A stretch of 64,000 bases of DNA from Ichthyophis bannanicus (GCA_033557465.1 CM066035.1:923514522-923578521); one strand, 5' to 3'; counted from the stretch's first letter, positions 10,682 to 22,088 are shown. The notes: generated by a model from the sequence alone, not told the origin. Program-made: numbers and translations.

Positions 10682-11797
10682 CTATATTCTGATTTGATTT
10701 AAATTATAGCTCTTTGCTGCTACTAGGCTCTAACCTATTATGAAATTTAAACTACAAGCTCTCTGCTGGATTCTAAATTTAACCAGAAAGCTCTCTTCTG
10801 TGTTTTAATTTGAAACTAAAAAAGTACTTTGCTGATGCTAGGCCCTGAGTGACTATGAAATTTAAACTACAGCTGTCTACTGGGTATGAAAGGTAACCAG
10901 AAAGTTCTCTTCTGTGTTGTTAAATTGAATCTTAAACTGTTGCTACTAGGCCCTGACTGATTTAACAAAAAAAATAGTGGGTTCACAGATTAATTAGCTT
11001 TAAAAGAAAAACAATTCCTTTCAGAAAAATTCCCAGAAGTATATACTCACAATTTCAGATTTCTCTCCAGAAGTAACAGCCCCCCTTTCCAGTCCGTCAA
11101 GACAGGGTCACAGAGCTCTGGTTGAGCTATTTATGCTTGTGCTGATGATGTAAGCAGTGACCTACTTCCTGGGTAATTAACAGTCCTTGCTTGGATAGAA
11201 GGAGTCTTTCAAAATGGCCTTTTGAACTGCCAGCTGGTGTTAACACCTATTGAAAAAGCTTCACAGGTTGCTTGCCCACTAGGTAGAAGGCCTCTTTGTA
11301 AAGGTCTCTAGAAGACTTTATATGCTGCTCAAGGAGAATTGACCTTGTTTTGCCTCTTGTGCTAAGCTATATTCTGATTTGATTTAAATTATAGCTCTTT
11401 GCTGCTACTAGGCTCTAACCTATTATGAAATTTAAACTACAAGCTCTCTGCTGGATTCTAAATTTAACCAGAAAGCTCTCTTCTGTGTTTTAATTTGAAA
11501 CTAAAAAAGTACTTTGCTGATGCTAGGCCCTGAGTGACTATGAAATTTAAACTACAGCTGTCTACTGGGTATGAAAGGTAACCAGAAAGTTCTCTTCTGT
11601 GTTGTTAAATTGATGTTAAATTGAATCTTAAACTGTTGCTACTAGGCCCTGACTGATTTAACAAAAAAAATAGTGGGTTCACAGATTAATTAGCTTTAAA
11701 AGAAAAACAATTCCTTTCAGAAAAATTCCCAGAAGTATATACTCACAATTTCAGATTTCTCTCCAGAAGTAACAGCCCCCCTTTCCAGTCCGTCAAG
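10682..11797 (-). repeat. Tandem 685-bp units in the CR1 5' UTR
   Basis: The segment 10682-11105 recurs almost exactly at 11367-11797, an offset of 685 bp, with an 11-bp insertion in the second copy (TTAAATTGATG, about 11608-11618). The intervening 11106-11366 occurs once. On the element's strand its 5' end therefore begins with a partial unit followed by a full unit, like promoter monomers in some other LINEs. No protein is encoded. Confidence 0.85.
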
Positions 11798-13680
11798 AAA
11801 CTGATGTCTCTCACCGACACACATGACTGCTGCCTCCGGTGCCTGGGCCAGACCATGACTCTACGGTCTGTAGTCCCTGTGGCAAAATGTCTTCCAAGGT
11901 ATTACGGAGCCGTCAGCACCAGCGTGAGAGGATCTTCTCCGAATCTGCCTCTGGACGGGTCCGGACTTCGCCAGAGGCCTCAACGTCTCGGAAGTCTGAC
12001 CCCGAGCATCGTCGGGGCTCCTCTGAAAGGGAGTTCCCCTCGAGGGAGCAACGAAGGAAGAAGAAACCCGCGAGGGCGGCATCGGTGGACGCTCTTGGCT
12101 TCTTGAGGGCCAGGTTGCATAGCCCCGACCTCTGTCCCGGGTCTTCGGAGTCGGAGAGGCCTGCAGAGCATCCTCGTGTACAGTCGGAGGCCCCGAGTCA
12201 CGTGAGTACTGTGGTCCTCGTGGACTCTCCTCCGGGGGAGCCGACGTCGGGGCCCGAGTCGGAAGCTGCTGGGTCTCCTGAGCTCGGACTCGGGTTGACG
12301 GCCTTGGAGAGCAGATTGTCTGCCTTCATGGAGCAGCAGCGGGTGCTGATCGCCGGTCTCACCGGCGCATCTGCCCCGACCACCGGGACATCGACGTCTA
12401 AGTCGACCCTGGAGGCCGAGCCGATCCTCGAGACCATGCGAACTCGAGTCGATCCTCGGCCGAGGTCACCCTCAGCCTCCCGTTCGGGACCGAGGTCATC
12501 GACGCCGGTTCCCTCGGCGTCAGGGCGGATGGCGTCGGTGCCCGCCCACTCAGAGCCGCTCGATTCCTCCTCGGAGGAATCGACGTGGGAAATGGAGGAG
12601 GAGGAGTCCCCTGACACCTTCCGGACTCGGTGTGTCCCTTCGGACTCACCGGGTTCCGAGCCTTGGACAAGGTCCCCTCCGGAGGATACCAGGTTCTCGG
12701 ATTTCGTAAGGGACATGGCCAAGGCACTGGCATTCCCTGCGGACCCCGAGGAGGCGCCTCGAGCCAAGGAGCTCGAGGCTCTGCAGTATGACTCTCCTCC
12801 CAAGCAGGCCTTTACTGTCCCGGTTCCTTCGATGCTGTAGCGGTTGCTCTTCCGCATGTGGGAGGCGCCGGCCTCGATGCCGGTTCTAAGCAAGCGGGTC
12901 GATTCCATCTATCGAGTCCGCAAGAGCCCCGGGTTTCAAAAGACACAGCTACCGCACCATTCCATGGTTGTGGAATCAGCCATGCATCGCCTGAAGAGTC
13001 AGAAGATTCACTCCTCGGTGCCTCCCGGCAGGGAAGCCCAAGACCTGGATGCCCTCGGTAGAAAGTGCTTCCAGGGCTCTATGCTTGCTTACCGTGTCCA
13101 GACCTACCAGCTGTACATGGGCATGTACCTTCGAGACCTGGGATAGGAGATTGCCGGGTTCTTTGCTGGTCTGTCCGAGGAACCTTTGCAGAGGTTCAAG
13201 GCCTTGTCTTCTGGTATTCGAGAGTGCTCGAAGTTTATATCTCAAGCAGCCTATGATGGATTTGAGGCTTCGGCCTGGGTAGCAGGGGCCGGCATCGGTG
13301 CACGCCGCCAAGCCTGGCTACAATCCTCGGACCTCGAGCCGTGGGTACAGGACAAGTTGGTCGATGTCCCTTGCCGAGGTGAAAACCTCTTTGGCAAGCC
13401 CATGGCCAAAAAGGCTGCAGAACTCGAGACGGAGACTCTTACCCGGACAAGGCTGTCCAGGAAAACCTCTGCCCCTTCTCAGAAGAAGAAGGGCTCGGGG
13501 AAAAAGACTTTTTACCCGAGAAAGACCGCTGCCTACAAAACCTACCCTCACTACCAGGTCTCTGCAGCTCCCCAACAGGGCCAGCAGGCCAAGGGGCAAG
13601 GTCATGGGCCCCGTAGGCAGAAGGCCCCCAAGCCTCCTACTCCGGCTCCTGCTCAGCAGGGGGGGGGGGGTGTTGACTAT
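11798..13680 (+). pseudogene. DIRS A gag, main part
   Basis: Continues the gag frame after the CR1. The zinc-cluster remainder (SLTDTHDCCLRCLG) comes first, then a long Ser/Pro/Arg-rich spacer, and then the conserved capsid-like block (SIYRVRKSPGFQKTQLPHHS at about 12900-12960; QTYQLYMGMYLRDL at about 13098-13140). The end is basic and Gln-rich. Two in-frame TAG stops occur at 12838-12840 (Glu in E) and 13144-13146 (Lys in E). A run of 12 G at 13639-13650 replaces the GGGTGGGGG of E and opens the frame directly into RT. Confidence 0.85.
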
Positions 13681-14967
13681 GCCAGCATAGCCTCTCCTCC
13701 TCTCCAGGGCACAGGAGGTTGGCTGACCCTGGACGCAGACAGGTGGCCAGCCATCACAGGGGATACTTGGGTGTTGAGCATCATCGAAAGGGGCTATCTG
13801 CTCCACTTCACCCAGATACCCCCCTCCTACTTTCCAGGGGAGCCTCCAAGACCCTCTCTGCACAGAAACTTACTCCTTCAGGAGTTGGAAGGTCTACTAA
13901 GGGACCAGGCAGTGGAACTGGTGCCCCACCACCTGGAAGGGCAAGGCTTCTACTCGAGGTACTTCCTGGTACCAAAAAGAACAGGAGGCCTCAGACCCAT
14001 CCTCGACCTGAGAAATCTGAACAAGTTTCTGGAGAGGGAAAAGTTCAAGATGCTTACCCTTGGAATATTACTGCCCTACCTCCAGCAGGGAGATTGGCTA
14101 TGCTCCTTAGACCTGAAGGATGCTTATACTCACATACTCATCCATCCAAGTCACAGACAATTCCTCAGATTTGTGGTGGGAGGCAAGCACTTCCAGAACA
14201 GAGTGCTTCCTTTTGGCCTCACCTCCGCCCGCAGGGTTTTTACAAAATGCCTGGCGGTGGTTGCGGCCTACCTCAGGAACCAGGGAATCTTTGTGTTCCC
14301 TTACCTGGATGACTGGCTCATTAGGGGCCAGTCTCCACAAGAGGCCAGGCAGGCCACCTGCAGAACCATATCCCTGCTTCAGCACCTGGGGTTCGTTATA
14401 AACTTCCCAAAGTCCACTTTGGTCCCCTCACAGGACGTGGAATTCATAGGGGCAAGGTTGGATACCATCCATGCAAAGTCCTGTTTGCCTGTGGACAGAG
14501 CTCACTGGCTGATAAAGTTGACCGGCCAGTTTCGGGCAAACTCTCTGGTCTCAGCCAGACACTTCCTCCGGCTCTTAGGTCACATGGCTTCCACAGTGCA
14601 TGTCACCCCACATGCCCGGCTGCACATGAGGCTGGCTCAGTGGCACCTCAGGGCGCAGTGGCTGCAGGCTTCAGGGAAATTGTCAGACAGAATAAAGGTG
14701 TCCAAACTCTTAGTGGACTCCTTACGCTGGTGGAGACATCTCCCAAATCTGGTCAGGGGTGTTCCTTTTCAGGCCTCCCCACACACTCAGGTACTGACAA
14801 CTGATGCTTCCCTGCAGGGCTGGGGGGCACACTGCCAGGGGGCCTGCACCCAAGGCCTGTGGTCTCCGTGGGAGGCCGCCCAGCAGATCAACCTGTTGGA
14901 ATTGAGGGCCATTCGACTAGCCTTATGGACTTTCTCTCAGATCCTGTCTCACCAGTCTGTCCTAGTT
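13681..14967 (+). pseudogene. DIRS A reverse transcriptase and first half of RNase H
   Basis: Encodes the RT palm motifs LRPILDLRNLNKF, CSLDLKDAYTHILIHPSH, a PFGL block and FPYLDDWLI, then RNase H TTDASLQGWGAH and LLELRAIRLAL. RT catalytic aspartates are retained. The frame is open but fused to gag through the G-run, and it is cut in RNase H by the SINE at 14968. In the polymerase PFGL(S/A)SAPRVFTK block, this copy reads TSARRVF. Confidence 0.9.
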
Positions 14968-15132
14968 TATTTATTTATTTATTTAGCTGTATTTATATCC
15001 CGCTTTTCACCGGGTCAAAGCGGTCAGTTGGGGGATACATTTAACATGAGGGGATATGAGACACACACACTAATACATACAGGGAACATGGGCATTGGAG
15101 GATTAAGTGGCTTGCCCAAGACCACAAGGAGT
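14968..15132 (-). mobile_element. Truncated SINE in the RNase H of DIRS A
   Basis: Begins TATTTATTTATTTATT and includes the CGCTTTTCACCGGGTCAAAGCG stem region and GGCTTGCCCAAGACCACAAGGAG. It therefore carries only the body and tail (reversed) of the SINE family seen at 2710 and 19485, without the tRNA head. In DIRS E the flanks are contiguous (GTCCTTG/TCCAGACGG). A possible AGTT duplication flanks it. Confidence 0.75.
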
Positions 15133-15745
15133 TCAGACGGACAACCAGGTGGCTATGTTCTACGTCAGCAAGCAGGGAGGCACAGCATCCAGAATTCTGT
15201 GCCTGGAAGCACAAGCTCTCTGCTCCTGGGCTGTCACTCAGGGCATGACCCTCAGGGCAGTCTACCTCCCAGGCCAGGAAAACTACCTGGCGGACAGGCT
15301 AAGCAGACTCCTGCAGCCTCACGAGTGGCAGTTGGATCCTCTGGTAGTTAAACAGATCTTTCTGAAGTGGGGTCTTCCGACCATGGATCTTTTTGCCAGT
15401 CCGCTGAACAGGCAACTACCCAGGTTCTGTTCCAGGCAACCGCATCCCTTGAGAACAGCGCCAGATGCATTCCTGATCCCCTGGTCAGAGAGCCTGCTGT
15501 ATGCCTTTCCTCCCACACCTCTGGTGGCCCGGACTCTATTCAAAATCCAGCAGGACCGAGCCACGGTGATCCTGATAGCCCCCAGGTGGCCCAGGCAGCC
15601 GTGGTTCCCTCTTCTTCTGCAGTTAGCAGTGGATACTCCACTTCCTCTGGGGTTGCAACCTGACCTTCTGACTCAGGATCAGGGGTCCCTCTTGCATCCC
15701 TATCTCAAATCCCTCAATTTGATGGCCTGGCTGCTGAAAGGCTAG
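15133..15745 (+). pseudogene. DIRS A RNase H end and methyltransferase-like domain
   Basis: Resumes with QTDNQVAMFYVSKQGG and ENYLADRLSRLLQPHEW (RNase H), then the MT-like region: MDLFASPLNRQLPRFCSR, YAFPPTPLVARTLFK and APRWPRQPWFPLLLQL. The frame differs from the upstream RT after the SINE insertion. The MT-like module sits between RNase H and YR as in other vertebrate DIRS elements. Confidence 0.85.
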
Positions 15746-16863
15746 TCCTTGCTCCCTTGCTCCTATCAAAGGAGGTTGAAGAGGTGGTGTTGGCCTCCAG
15801 GAAGCATTCCACTAGGAAGGCCTATGCTCTGAAGTGGCGTAGGTTCTCTACTTGGTGTTCTCAACAGCAAGAGGACCCCTTCTGCTCGGTTCAGGTGGTG
15901 CTACAATACCTGCTCCAACTTTCCAACCTAGGACTTCAGTCCAACTCTGTCCGGGTTCACCTCAGTGCCCTCTCAGCTCACCACTCGCCGGTGGATGGAC
16001 AATCTCAGGCCACCCTCTGGTGTCTCGCTTTCTCAGAGGTCTGCTTCTGCTTAAGCCTCCTATTCGTCCACCGGCCACTGAATGGGATCTCAATGTGGTC
16101 TTGCAGCAACAGACTCGCCCACCTTTTGAGCCAATGGCAAACCTGCCATTTACGTTTCCTCTCCTGGAAGGTGTTGTTCCTTGTAGCACTCACCTCGGCT
16201 AGGCGGGTGAGTGAGCTTCAGGCCCTGGTCTCGGATAGGCCATATACCAGGTTCTATAGGAACAGAGTAGTCTTGCGGACTCATCCTAAGTTCCTTCCAA
16301 AGGTAGTGTCCTCCTTCCACCTCAACCAGGAGGTGGTCCTTCCGACGTTCTTTCCCAGGCCACACACCAGTAGGGCCAAAACTGTCTTGCATACCCTGGA
16401 TTGTAGAAGGGCGCTGTCCTTTTACCTAGAACGTACGCAGGGGCATAGAAGGGCTTCTCAGCTCTTCATTTCCTTTGACCCTAATAAATTGGGGTTGCCT
16501 GTCACTAAGCGTACGTTGTCCATCTGGATGGCAGACTGTATCGCCTGGGTGTACAGGGCAGCCGGCCTCTCCCTGGAGGGTCGCGTCACGGCCCACCGGG
16601 TCAGGGCGAAGGCTGCATCAGTAGCTCACTTCCGTTCTGTTCCGTTGGCAGACATCTGCCGGGCCGCTACTTGGTCTTCAAGCCAGACTTTTGCGTACCA
16701 CTACAGCCTCGAGAGGGAGTCCCGTAGGGACAGTGCTTTCGGGCAAGCGGTACTCCGTAATCTCTTTGAGGTTTTGGCAATCTTCTACCCTCCGGCCCTG
16801 GTGTTGGGCTACCGTTCAGGTGTGGTCTCAGAGAAGATTCTCTCACTGTTGCTGAGGCTCTAG
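15700..16863 (+). pseudogene. DIRS A tyrosine recombinase
   Basis: YR homologous to that of DIRS E. Catalytic motifs are present: SARRVSELQAL (Arg I), TAHRVRAKA (His-x-x-Arg), RAATW and AYHYSLE (Tyr). Between about 16005 and 16145 the frame is shifted by two compensating indels, so residues around LVSRFLRGLLLLKPPI lie in another frame. The enzyme would integrate a circular cDNA copy. Confidence 0.85.
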
Positions 16864-16917
16864 AGGGAGCTCTATTTTTCAGCCTGGGTCCCTGGTAGCC
16901 CAGAGCTAGGGAGTCAC

Positions 16918-17014
16918 CCATATGTGAGGACTGACTTCCTGCTTGGTCCTGGAGAAAGAGTAGTTACTCACCTGTAACAGATGTTCTCCAGGAGCAGCAG
17001 GAATCAGTCCTCAC
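16918..17014 (+). repeat. Internal complementary region of DIRS A
   Basis: The first part (CATATGTGAGGACTGACTTC to TCCTGGAGAA) is the complement of the left terminus at 5823-5861. The next part (AGAGTAGTTACTCACCTGTAACAGATGTTCTCCAGGAGCAG...) is the complement of the right terminus and its extension. Together they equal the complement of right end joined to left end, the classical DIRS circle-junction template. Confidence 0.88.
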
Positions 17015-17091
17015 GACCCTCTCTCCTCCCCTTGGAGTTGCAGTTGTATATAGTTCATTTTATTTTTGTGCTGTCTTTTAGCTATGTCATT

Positions 17092-17265
17092 AGACTGAGC
17101 AAGATGGCACCTTTGGGCGGGAAGGGGACCGCGCATGCGTGCCTGCATTCCCAAAGGCTTTCTTTGAAAGCTGGGGAAATGCTCCGCATGGGGGCTCCGT
17201 CGACGCTGACGTCACCCATATGTGAGGACTTATTCCTGCTGCTCCTGGAGAACACCTGTTACAGG
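17092..17265 (+). repeat. Right inverted terminal repeat of DIRS A and start of its extension
   Basis: 17092-17251 is the inverted partner of 5823-5988. The extension AACACCTGTTACAGG follows, is interrupted by the LTR-like insertion at 17266, and finishes as TGAGTAACTACTCT at 18731-18744. Confidence 0.87.
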
Positions 17266-18367
17266 TGTCACCAGTAGTCGGCCCGTAGCTTATGGGGACT
17301 CTTTATTGAAAGACTGGAGCAATGCTTTAGGCTTGCATTGCCTCCTGGGAGTTGTAGTATTTTTCCCTTTTCAATAAGATGCAGTTGTGGTGCGAGTGGT
17401 TCAGGCAATGACAGGCTTTTAATTCCCTCCCGGGGTGGATTCAAACACAAAATAACTCAGGACAAAAAGCCATACACTCTGGCACAAAATAAGAAAGGAA
17501 ATAATAACAGCTTCTCAACTTAAATCCAAAGTTCCACGGTATTTACATCATACAGTCACTTTGTATAAGCAAGGAAAATCCTGTGCTCTTCAACTGCCAG
17601 TTTAGACAGCTTTCACATCACCTGGCTCGGCACAGAGAAATTATATCATCTGTAACCATTAAAGTACAGTCCATTTGGTTATCTGATATTTCTTCTTCCT
17701 GAGGATCAATCAGCATTGACTCATGCTGATTCTCTGATAAGTACAACTTCTGCTTGGTATACAACGTTTCCAAACTTCCACCCTCTATCTGTTCCTGAGG
17801 CTTCTCTATCAAGCCCTCCGTGAGATAGGGTTCAGTATTACCATATATTTTAGAATAGCAGAGAGGAGAGTCACACCCTTTAGGGTTTCTATGAGAGAAC
17901 TTCTTATAACCACTTTTATCCTTATAGTAATTAGACAGCCTACCTTCTGGCTTGGAGACAGGGGAAAGTCCGTGCACAGCCTGGTCAGGGAGGGGGTTTA
18001 AACCTCAGAGGTTTTCCTCTGTACTTTGGCTTCTCAACCTCTTCCTCTGACATGCAAATGTCCTCCACCGAATACCTTTCACTCCCTGGAGCTTGCAAGT
18101 GCTTCCCAGATAGCTTTACCGGTAACGTTTCCCTCTGTGTGCCTTCCCAATAGGACAATTGCCTGGAGTTCTTGCCACAGGGTTTTTGGGCCCTGCTCCT
18201 CCAGTTATTCCTGCTGGTTACTTCCTGTATTTCTCTGTCACTCTCAGAATCACAATCCTCTGAGTCACTCACGTACTTTCTCTCGTGCTTCCTTCCACAC
18301 TGAAACACACGTTGCTTCTGAGTCTCAGACTTCAGCTCATTCAGCTTTCCCAGCTGGGTCTGTCCAA

Positions 18368-18402
<35 letters not shown>

Positions 18403-18726
18403 CTCCAGTTCCTCTGCTCCTCCTGCTCTTTGCTTCCCGTGCTTCTCTTGCTTCCCTTGCTGCCCTTCACACTGAAACTCTAATGAGCGTTTCTTATATG
18501 TCTGGTTTGGAGCTAATCTAGCCCTTCCCCCTCTCAGGTGAAAACTATTGGACTCAGGAGATGGGGATTGTTTGCTAGCTGGGCGGGGCTGCTGCACTCG
18601 TGGCTGGGTTTGTTTATGTTGCTCCTGGCAACTGGGAGTCCTGTGCTTTGCCTTCCTGTCAGCAACAGACCTACTTCTCTCAAGTTCCTCTGTTTGCATG
18701 GCAAAGGACGTCTCTTCCCCATTACA
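17266..18726 (-). mobile_element. LTR-like insertion (possible solo LTR), minus strand
   Basis: A 1461-bp insertion with 5'-TG...CA-3' ends (minus strand TGTAATGGGG ... GGTGACA) and a 4-bp target duplication CAGG (17262-17265 and 18727-18730). An AATAAA signal lies 36 nt before its 3' end on the minus strand (17307-17302). A TATA-like TATAAGAA lies near 18495. A (CT)n run at about 18369-18399 produces low-complexity reading frames. Open frames of 120-161 residues (17618-18470) resemble no protein I know. It could be a solo LTR with a long R or a short non-autonomous LTR element. Confidence 0.6.
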
Positions 18727-18744
18727 CAGGTGAGTAACTACTCT

Positions 18745-18790
18745 ATCCTTTTAGAGATATAGTCTCCAAAACTGAACACAGTACTCCAAG
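18745..18790 (-). mobile_element. Old CR1 (H), middle piece
   Basis: ATCCTTTTAGAGATATAGTC followed by AAAACTGAACACAGTACTCC is conserved CR1 ORF2 3' coding sequence in reverse. It bridges 5822 and 22089 once DIRS A and the second CR1 are removed. Confidence 0.8.
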
Positions 18791-21700
18791 AACTTAAAGA
18801 TTCCAAATTACCCCTGCCTACTGATAGCCAGATTAATATGAATAAAATAGTCTCTAAAATGCTTGTATGCAAATGCTAGAAGTCTAAAAAATAAGGAGGG
18901 AGAGTTAGAATATATAGCACTAAATGAGAGGTTAGATATGATTGGTATCTCAGACATGGTGGAAGGAGGACAACCAGTGGGACACTATGATACCTAGGTA
19001 CAAACTATATCGTAATGATAGAGCTGATCAAATTGATGGAGGGGTTGCGCTCTGTTAGAGAGGGCATTGAGTCACAAAGGATTAAAGTTTTGCAGGGAAC
19101 AAAATTTGCTGTAGAATCTCTATGGATTGAAATGCCATGTAAAAGGGGGAAGACGATGGCAGTGGGGGTATACTATCAACCACCTGGCTGGAATGAACAA
19201 ATGGATGATGAAATGCTCAAAGAAATCAGGGAAGCTAACAAAGGTTACAGCACAGTAATAATAATGGGTGATTTCAATTACCCAGGTATTGACTTGGTCA
19301 GTGTCATGGCAGGGCATGCTAGGGAGATAAAGTTTCTAGATGAAATAAATGACTGCTTCTTGGAGCCGCTGGTTCATGAACTGACCAGAGGGGAAGCCAT
19401 TTTGGACCTAGTCCTTAGTGGAACACCAGATCTGGTGCAAGAGATAAGGGTGTTGGGGCCACTTGGCAATACTGATCATAGTATTTATTTATTTATATTC
19501 TCTTATATACCGCACTATTCTGCATCAGTGCGGTTTACATTGAACAAACTGAAAATTACACTGAACAGGGCATTATAACTTGGAGATAACTATTTTACAG
19601 GGAACATGGGCTATGGAGGGTTAAGTGGCTTGCCCAAGACTACAAGGAGCACCTGTGGGACTAGAAACCCCAGTCCTTCCGGCCCAAGGTTGCTGTCCTC
19701 TGGTGGGATTTGAACCCCCGACCTTCCGGCCTGAAGTACCTTGCCCCAACCACTAGGCTACTCCTCCACTCCAGTATCATAGTATGATCACGTTTGATTT
19801 TATTAATGGAGGAGTGATAAGGAAATCCACAGTACTATCTTTTAACTTTCGAAAGGGAGACTCTGATAAATTGAGGAAAATAGTTAAGATAAAAACTAAA
19901 AGGATCAGTTGCAAAGATTAAAGACTTACATCAAGCTTGGGTGTTGTTTAAAAATACTATCTTGGAAGCCCAGACCAACTGTATTCTATGCTTTAAGAAA
20001 AGTGGAAGGAAGTCCAAAAAACTGCCAGCATGGTTTAAAGGTGAGGTCAGAGAGGCTGTAGCAAAAAAAACCATCTTTAAGGAAATAGAAAAAAAGAGCC
20101 AAATGATGAAAACTGGAAACAGCAAAAGAACTGGCAAGTTAAATGCAAGGCAAGGCAGGCAAAGAGAGAATTTGAGAAGAAGTTTGGTGTGGAAGCAAAA
20201 AAGCATAATAAAGACTTTTTCAAGTACATTTGTAGCAAAAAGCCTTTGAGAGAGTCAGTTGGACCATTAGATAATAGAGGGGTAAAAGGGGCACTAAGAG
20301 GGGACAAGGCCATAGCAGAGAGACTGAATGAATTCTTTGTTTTGGTCTTTACTGAGGAAGATGTAGGGATGTTACCCATGACTGAAGTGGTATTTAAAGG
20401 TGATACTGCGGAAGAATTGAAAGAAATATTGATACAACTATTAGATAAACTGAAGAGTAGCAAATCACCTGGACAGGATGGTTTACATCCAAGGGTGTTG
20501 AAAGAACTGAAACATGAGATTGCAGACCTGCTATTAGTAGTCTGTGAACTATCATTAAATCATCTGAAATACCTGAAGATTGGAGGATGGCCAATCTAAC
20601 GCCAATTTTTAAAAAGGGTTCCAGGGGTGATCCTGTAAACTACAGACTGGTGAGCCTCATATCAGTACTAGGAAAAATGATAGAAACCATCATAAAGAAC
20701 ACAATTACTGAACATGTAGATAGTCATTGCTTAATGGGAGACAGCCATTATGGCTTTAGACAAGAAAGATCTTGTCTTACTAATCTGTTATGTTTTTTTT
20801 GAAGGTGTGAATAAACAGGTAGACAAAGGGTGAGTCGGTTGATATAGTGTATCTGGACTTTCAGAAAGCCTTTGACAAGTTCCCTCATCAGAGACTTTTG
20901 GTAAAACAAAAAAGTCATGGGATAGGAGGCAGTGTACTATTGTGGATCAGGAACTGGTTAAAAGATAGAAAGCAGAGGGTAGGGCTAAATGGCCAAGTTT
21001 TCCCAATGGATAAAGGTGAATAGTGGAGTATCCCAAGGATCTGTGCTGGGTCCGCTGCTTTTTGACATATTCATAAATGACTTGGAAAAGGGAATAACGA
21101 GTGAGGTTATCAAATTTGCAGATGACACAAAGCTATTTAAAGTTGTTAAAACCCATGAGGATTGTGGAAAATTGCAAGAGGATCTTGATAAATTGGAAGA
21201 CTGGGCATCAAAATGGCAGATGAAATTTAATGTGGACAAGTGCAGTTATGCACTTAGGAAAGAACAACCCAAGCTATGGTTACACAATGCAAAATTTCAC
21301 ATTAGGAGCCACCACCCAGGAAAAAGATTTAAGCATCTTCGTGGATGATATGATAAAACCCTCTGCCCAGTGTGCAGCGGCGGCCAAGAGAGCAAATGGA
21401 ATGCTAGGTATCATAGGGAAAGGAATAGAAAATAAAACAAAGGGTATTATAATGCCTCTTTATCGTTCCATAGTGCGACCGCACCTTGAATATTGTGTGC
21501 AATTCAGTTCGCTGTATCTTAAAAAGGATATAGCGTTATTAGAAAAGGTACAGAGAAGAGGCACTAAAATGGTAAAGGGAATGGAAGGATACCCCCCTGA
21601 AGAGAGGCTAAAAAGGTTAGGGCTCTTCATCCTGGAAAAGAGACGGCTGAGGGGAGATATGATAGAGGTCTATAAATTGATGAATGGAGTGGAACAGGTA

Positions 21701-22088
21701 AATGTAGATTGATTGTTTACATCATTAGAATATAGAAAGACTAGGGGACATACAATGAAGCTACAGGGTAACCTATTTAAGACTAATAAGAGAAAATATT
21801 TTTTCACTCAACGTGTAATCAAACTCTGGAATTTGTTATTGGAGGATGTAGTAAAAGCTGTTAGTGTAGCTGTGTTTAAAAAAGGTTTGGGCAAGTTCCT
21901 GGAGGAAAAGTCAATAAACCAGTATTAAAAGGGATCCAGGCTATCACTGCTTGACAAGCATTGTGGGACCTGTGTCTTTTGGGGAAACTGCTAGGTACGT
22001 ATGACCTAGATTAGCCACTGCTGGAAACAGGATACTGGGCTTGATGAACCTTGGTCTGACCCAGTATGGCATATTTTATGTTCTTAAG
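18791..22088 (+). mobile_element. 5'-truncated CR1 LINE, plus strand
   Basis: Same family as the intact CR1 at 6263-11797. It starts near residue 34 of ORF2 (ELKDSKLPLPT) and runs to the 3' UTR ending GGCATATTTTATGTTCTTAAG. It encodes endonuclease (MGDFNYPGID at about 19264) and RT (SGVSQGSVLGPLLFDIF at about 21019; KFADDTKLF at about 21112). Frameshifts and stops occur, for example around 20590, 20800 and 21712. It lies inside CR1 H in the opposite direction and contains a SINE at 19485-19775. Confidence 0.9.
19485..19775 (-). mobile_element. Full-length tRNA-headed SINE in the CR1
   Basis: On the minus strand: tRNA-like head (TAGCCTAGTGGTTGG; GGTTCAAATCC), body, and a TGTAAACCGC ... GCGGTATATAA tail with AAATAAATA. 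It is flanked by a perfect 10-bp target duplication ATCATAGTAT (19475-19484 and 19776-19785). The interrupted CR1 reads GATCATAG/TATGATC, as in the intact copy. Confidence 0.92.

Larger units (their letters stand above)
6263..11797 (-). mobile_element. Near-intact CR1 LINE inserted in DIRS A gag
   Basis: The element is 5.5 kb on the minus strand: 5' UTR with tandem units (11797 to about 10440), ORF1 (10361-9441), ORF2 (9405-6442) and a short 3' UTR ending in TATGTTCTTATGA at 6263. Both ORFs are open, so this is the best-preserved LINE in the window. Compared with DIRS E, roughly seven bases of gag appear to be missing at the target, and no clear target duplication is seen. Its 3' consensus (GATACTGGGC, TTGGTCTGACCCAGTATGGC) is shared with the copy at 18791-22088. 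Confidence 0.92.
5823..18744 (+). mobile_element. DIRS element A, with three nested insertions
   Basis: This is a DIRS-type tyrosine-recombinase retrotransposon inserted in CR1 H. The left terminus TTCTCCAGGACC is at 5823 and the right terminus GAGTAACTACTCT ends at 18744. It carries inverted terminal repeats, gag, RT-RNase H-MT, YR and an internal complementary region. Removing the nested CR1 (6263-11797), SINE (14968-15132) and LTR-like element (17266-18726) leaves about 5.8 kb, the size of DIRS E. Nonsense codons and frameshifts make it non-autonomous. No target-site duplication is seen, as expected for recombinase-mediated insertion. Confidence 0.9.

Noticed and set aside
11839..12908. 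Long antisense open frames over DIRS gag (for example 12198-12908 and 51984-52964, minus)
   Set aside because: GC-rich Ser/Pro/Arg coding creates antisense open frames; they mirror gag and carry no known motif.
14968..15100. SINE-encoded in-frame extension of RNase H as a novel domain
   Set aside because: The stretch is a TTTA repeat and SINE body; the true RNase H continues after it in another frame.
17985..18470. 161-residue Arg/Glu-rich protein on the minus strand
   Set aside because: Part of it is translated (CT)n microsatellite, it lies inside an LTR-like insertion, and no domain is recognised.
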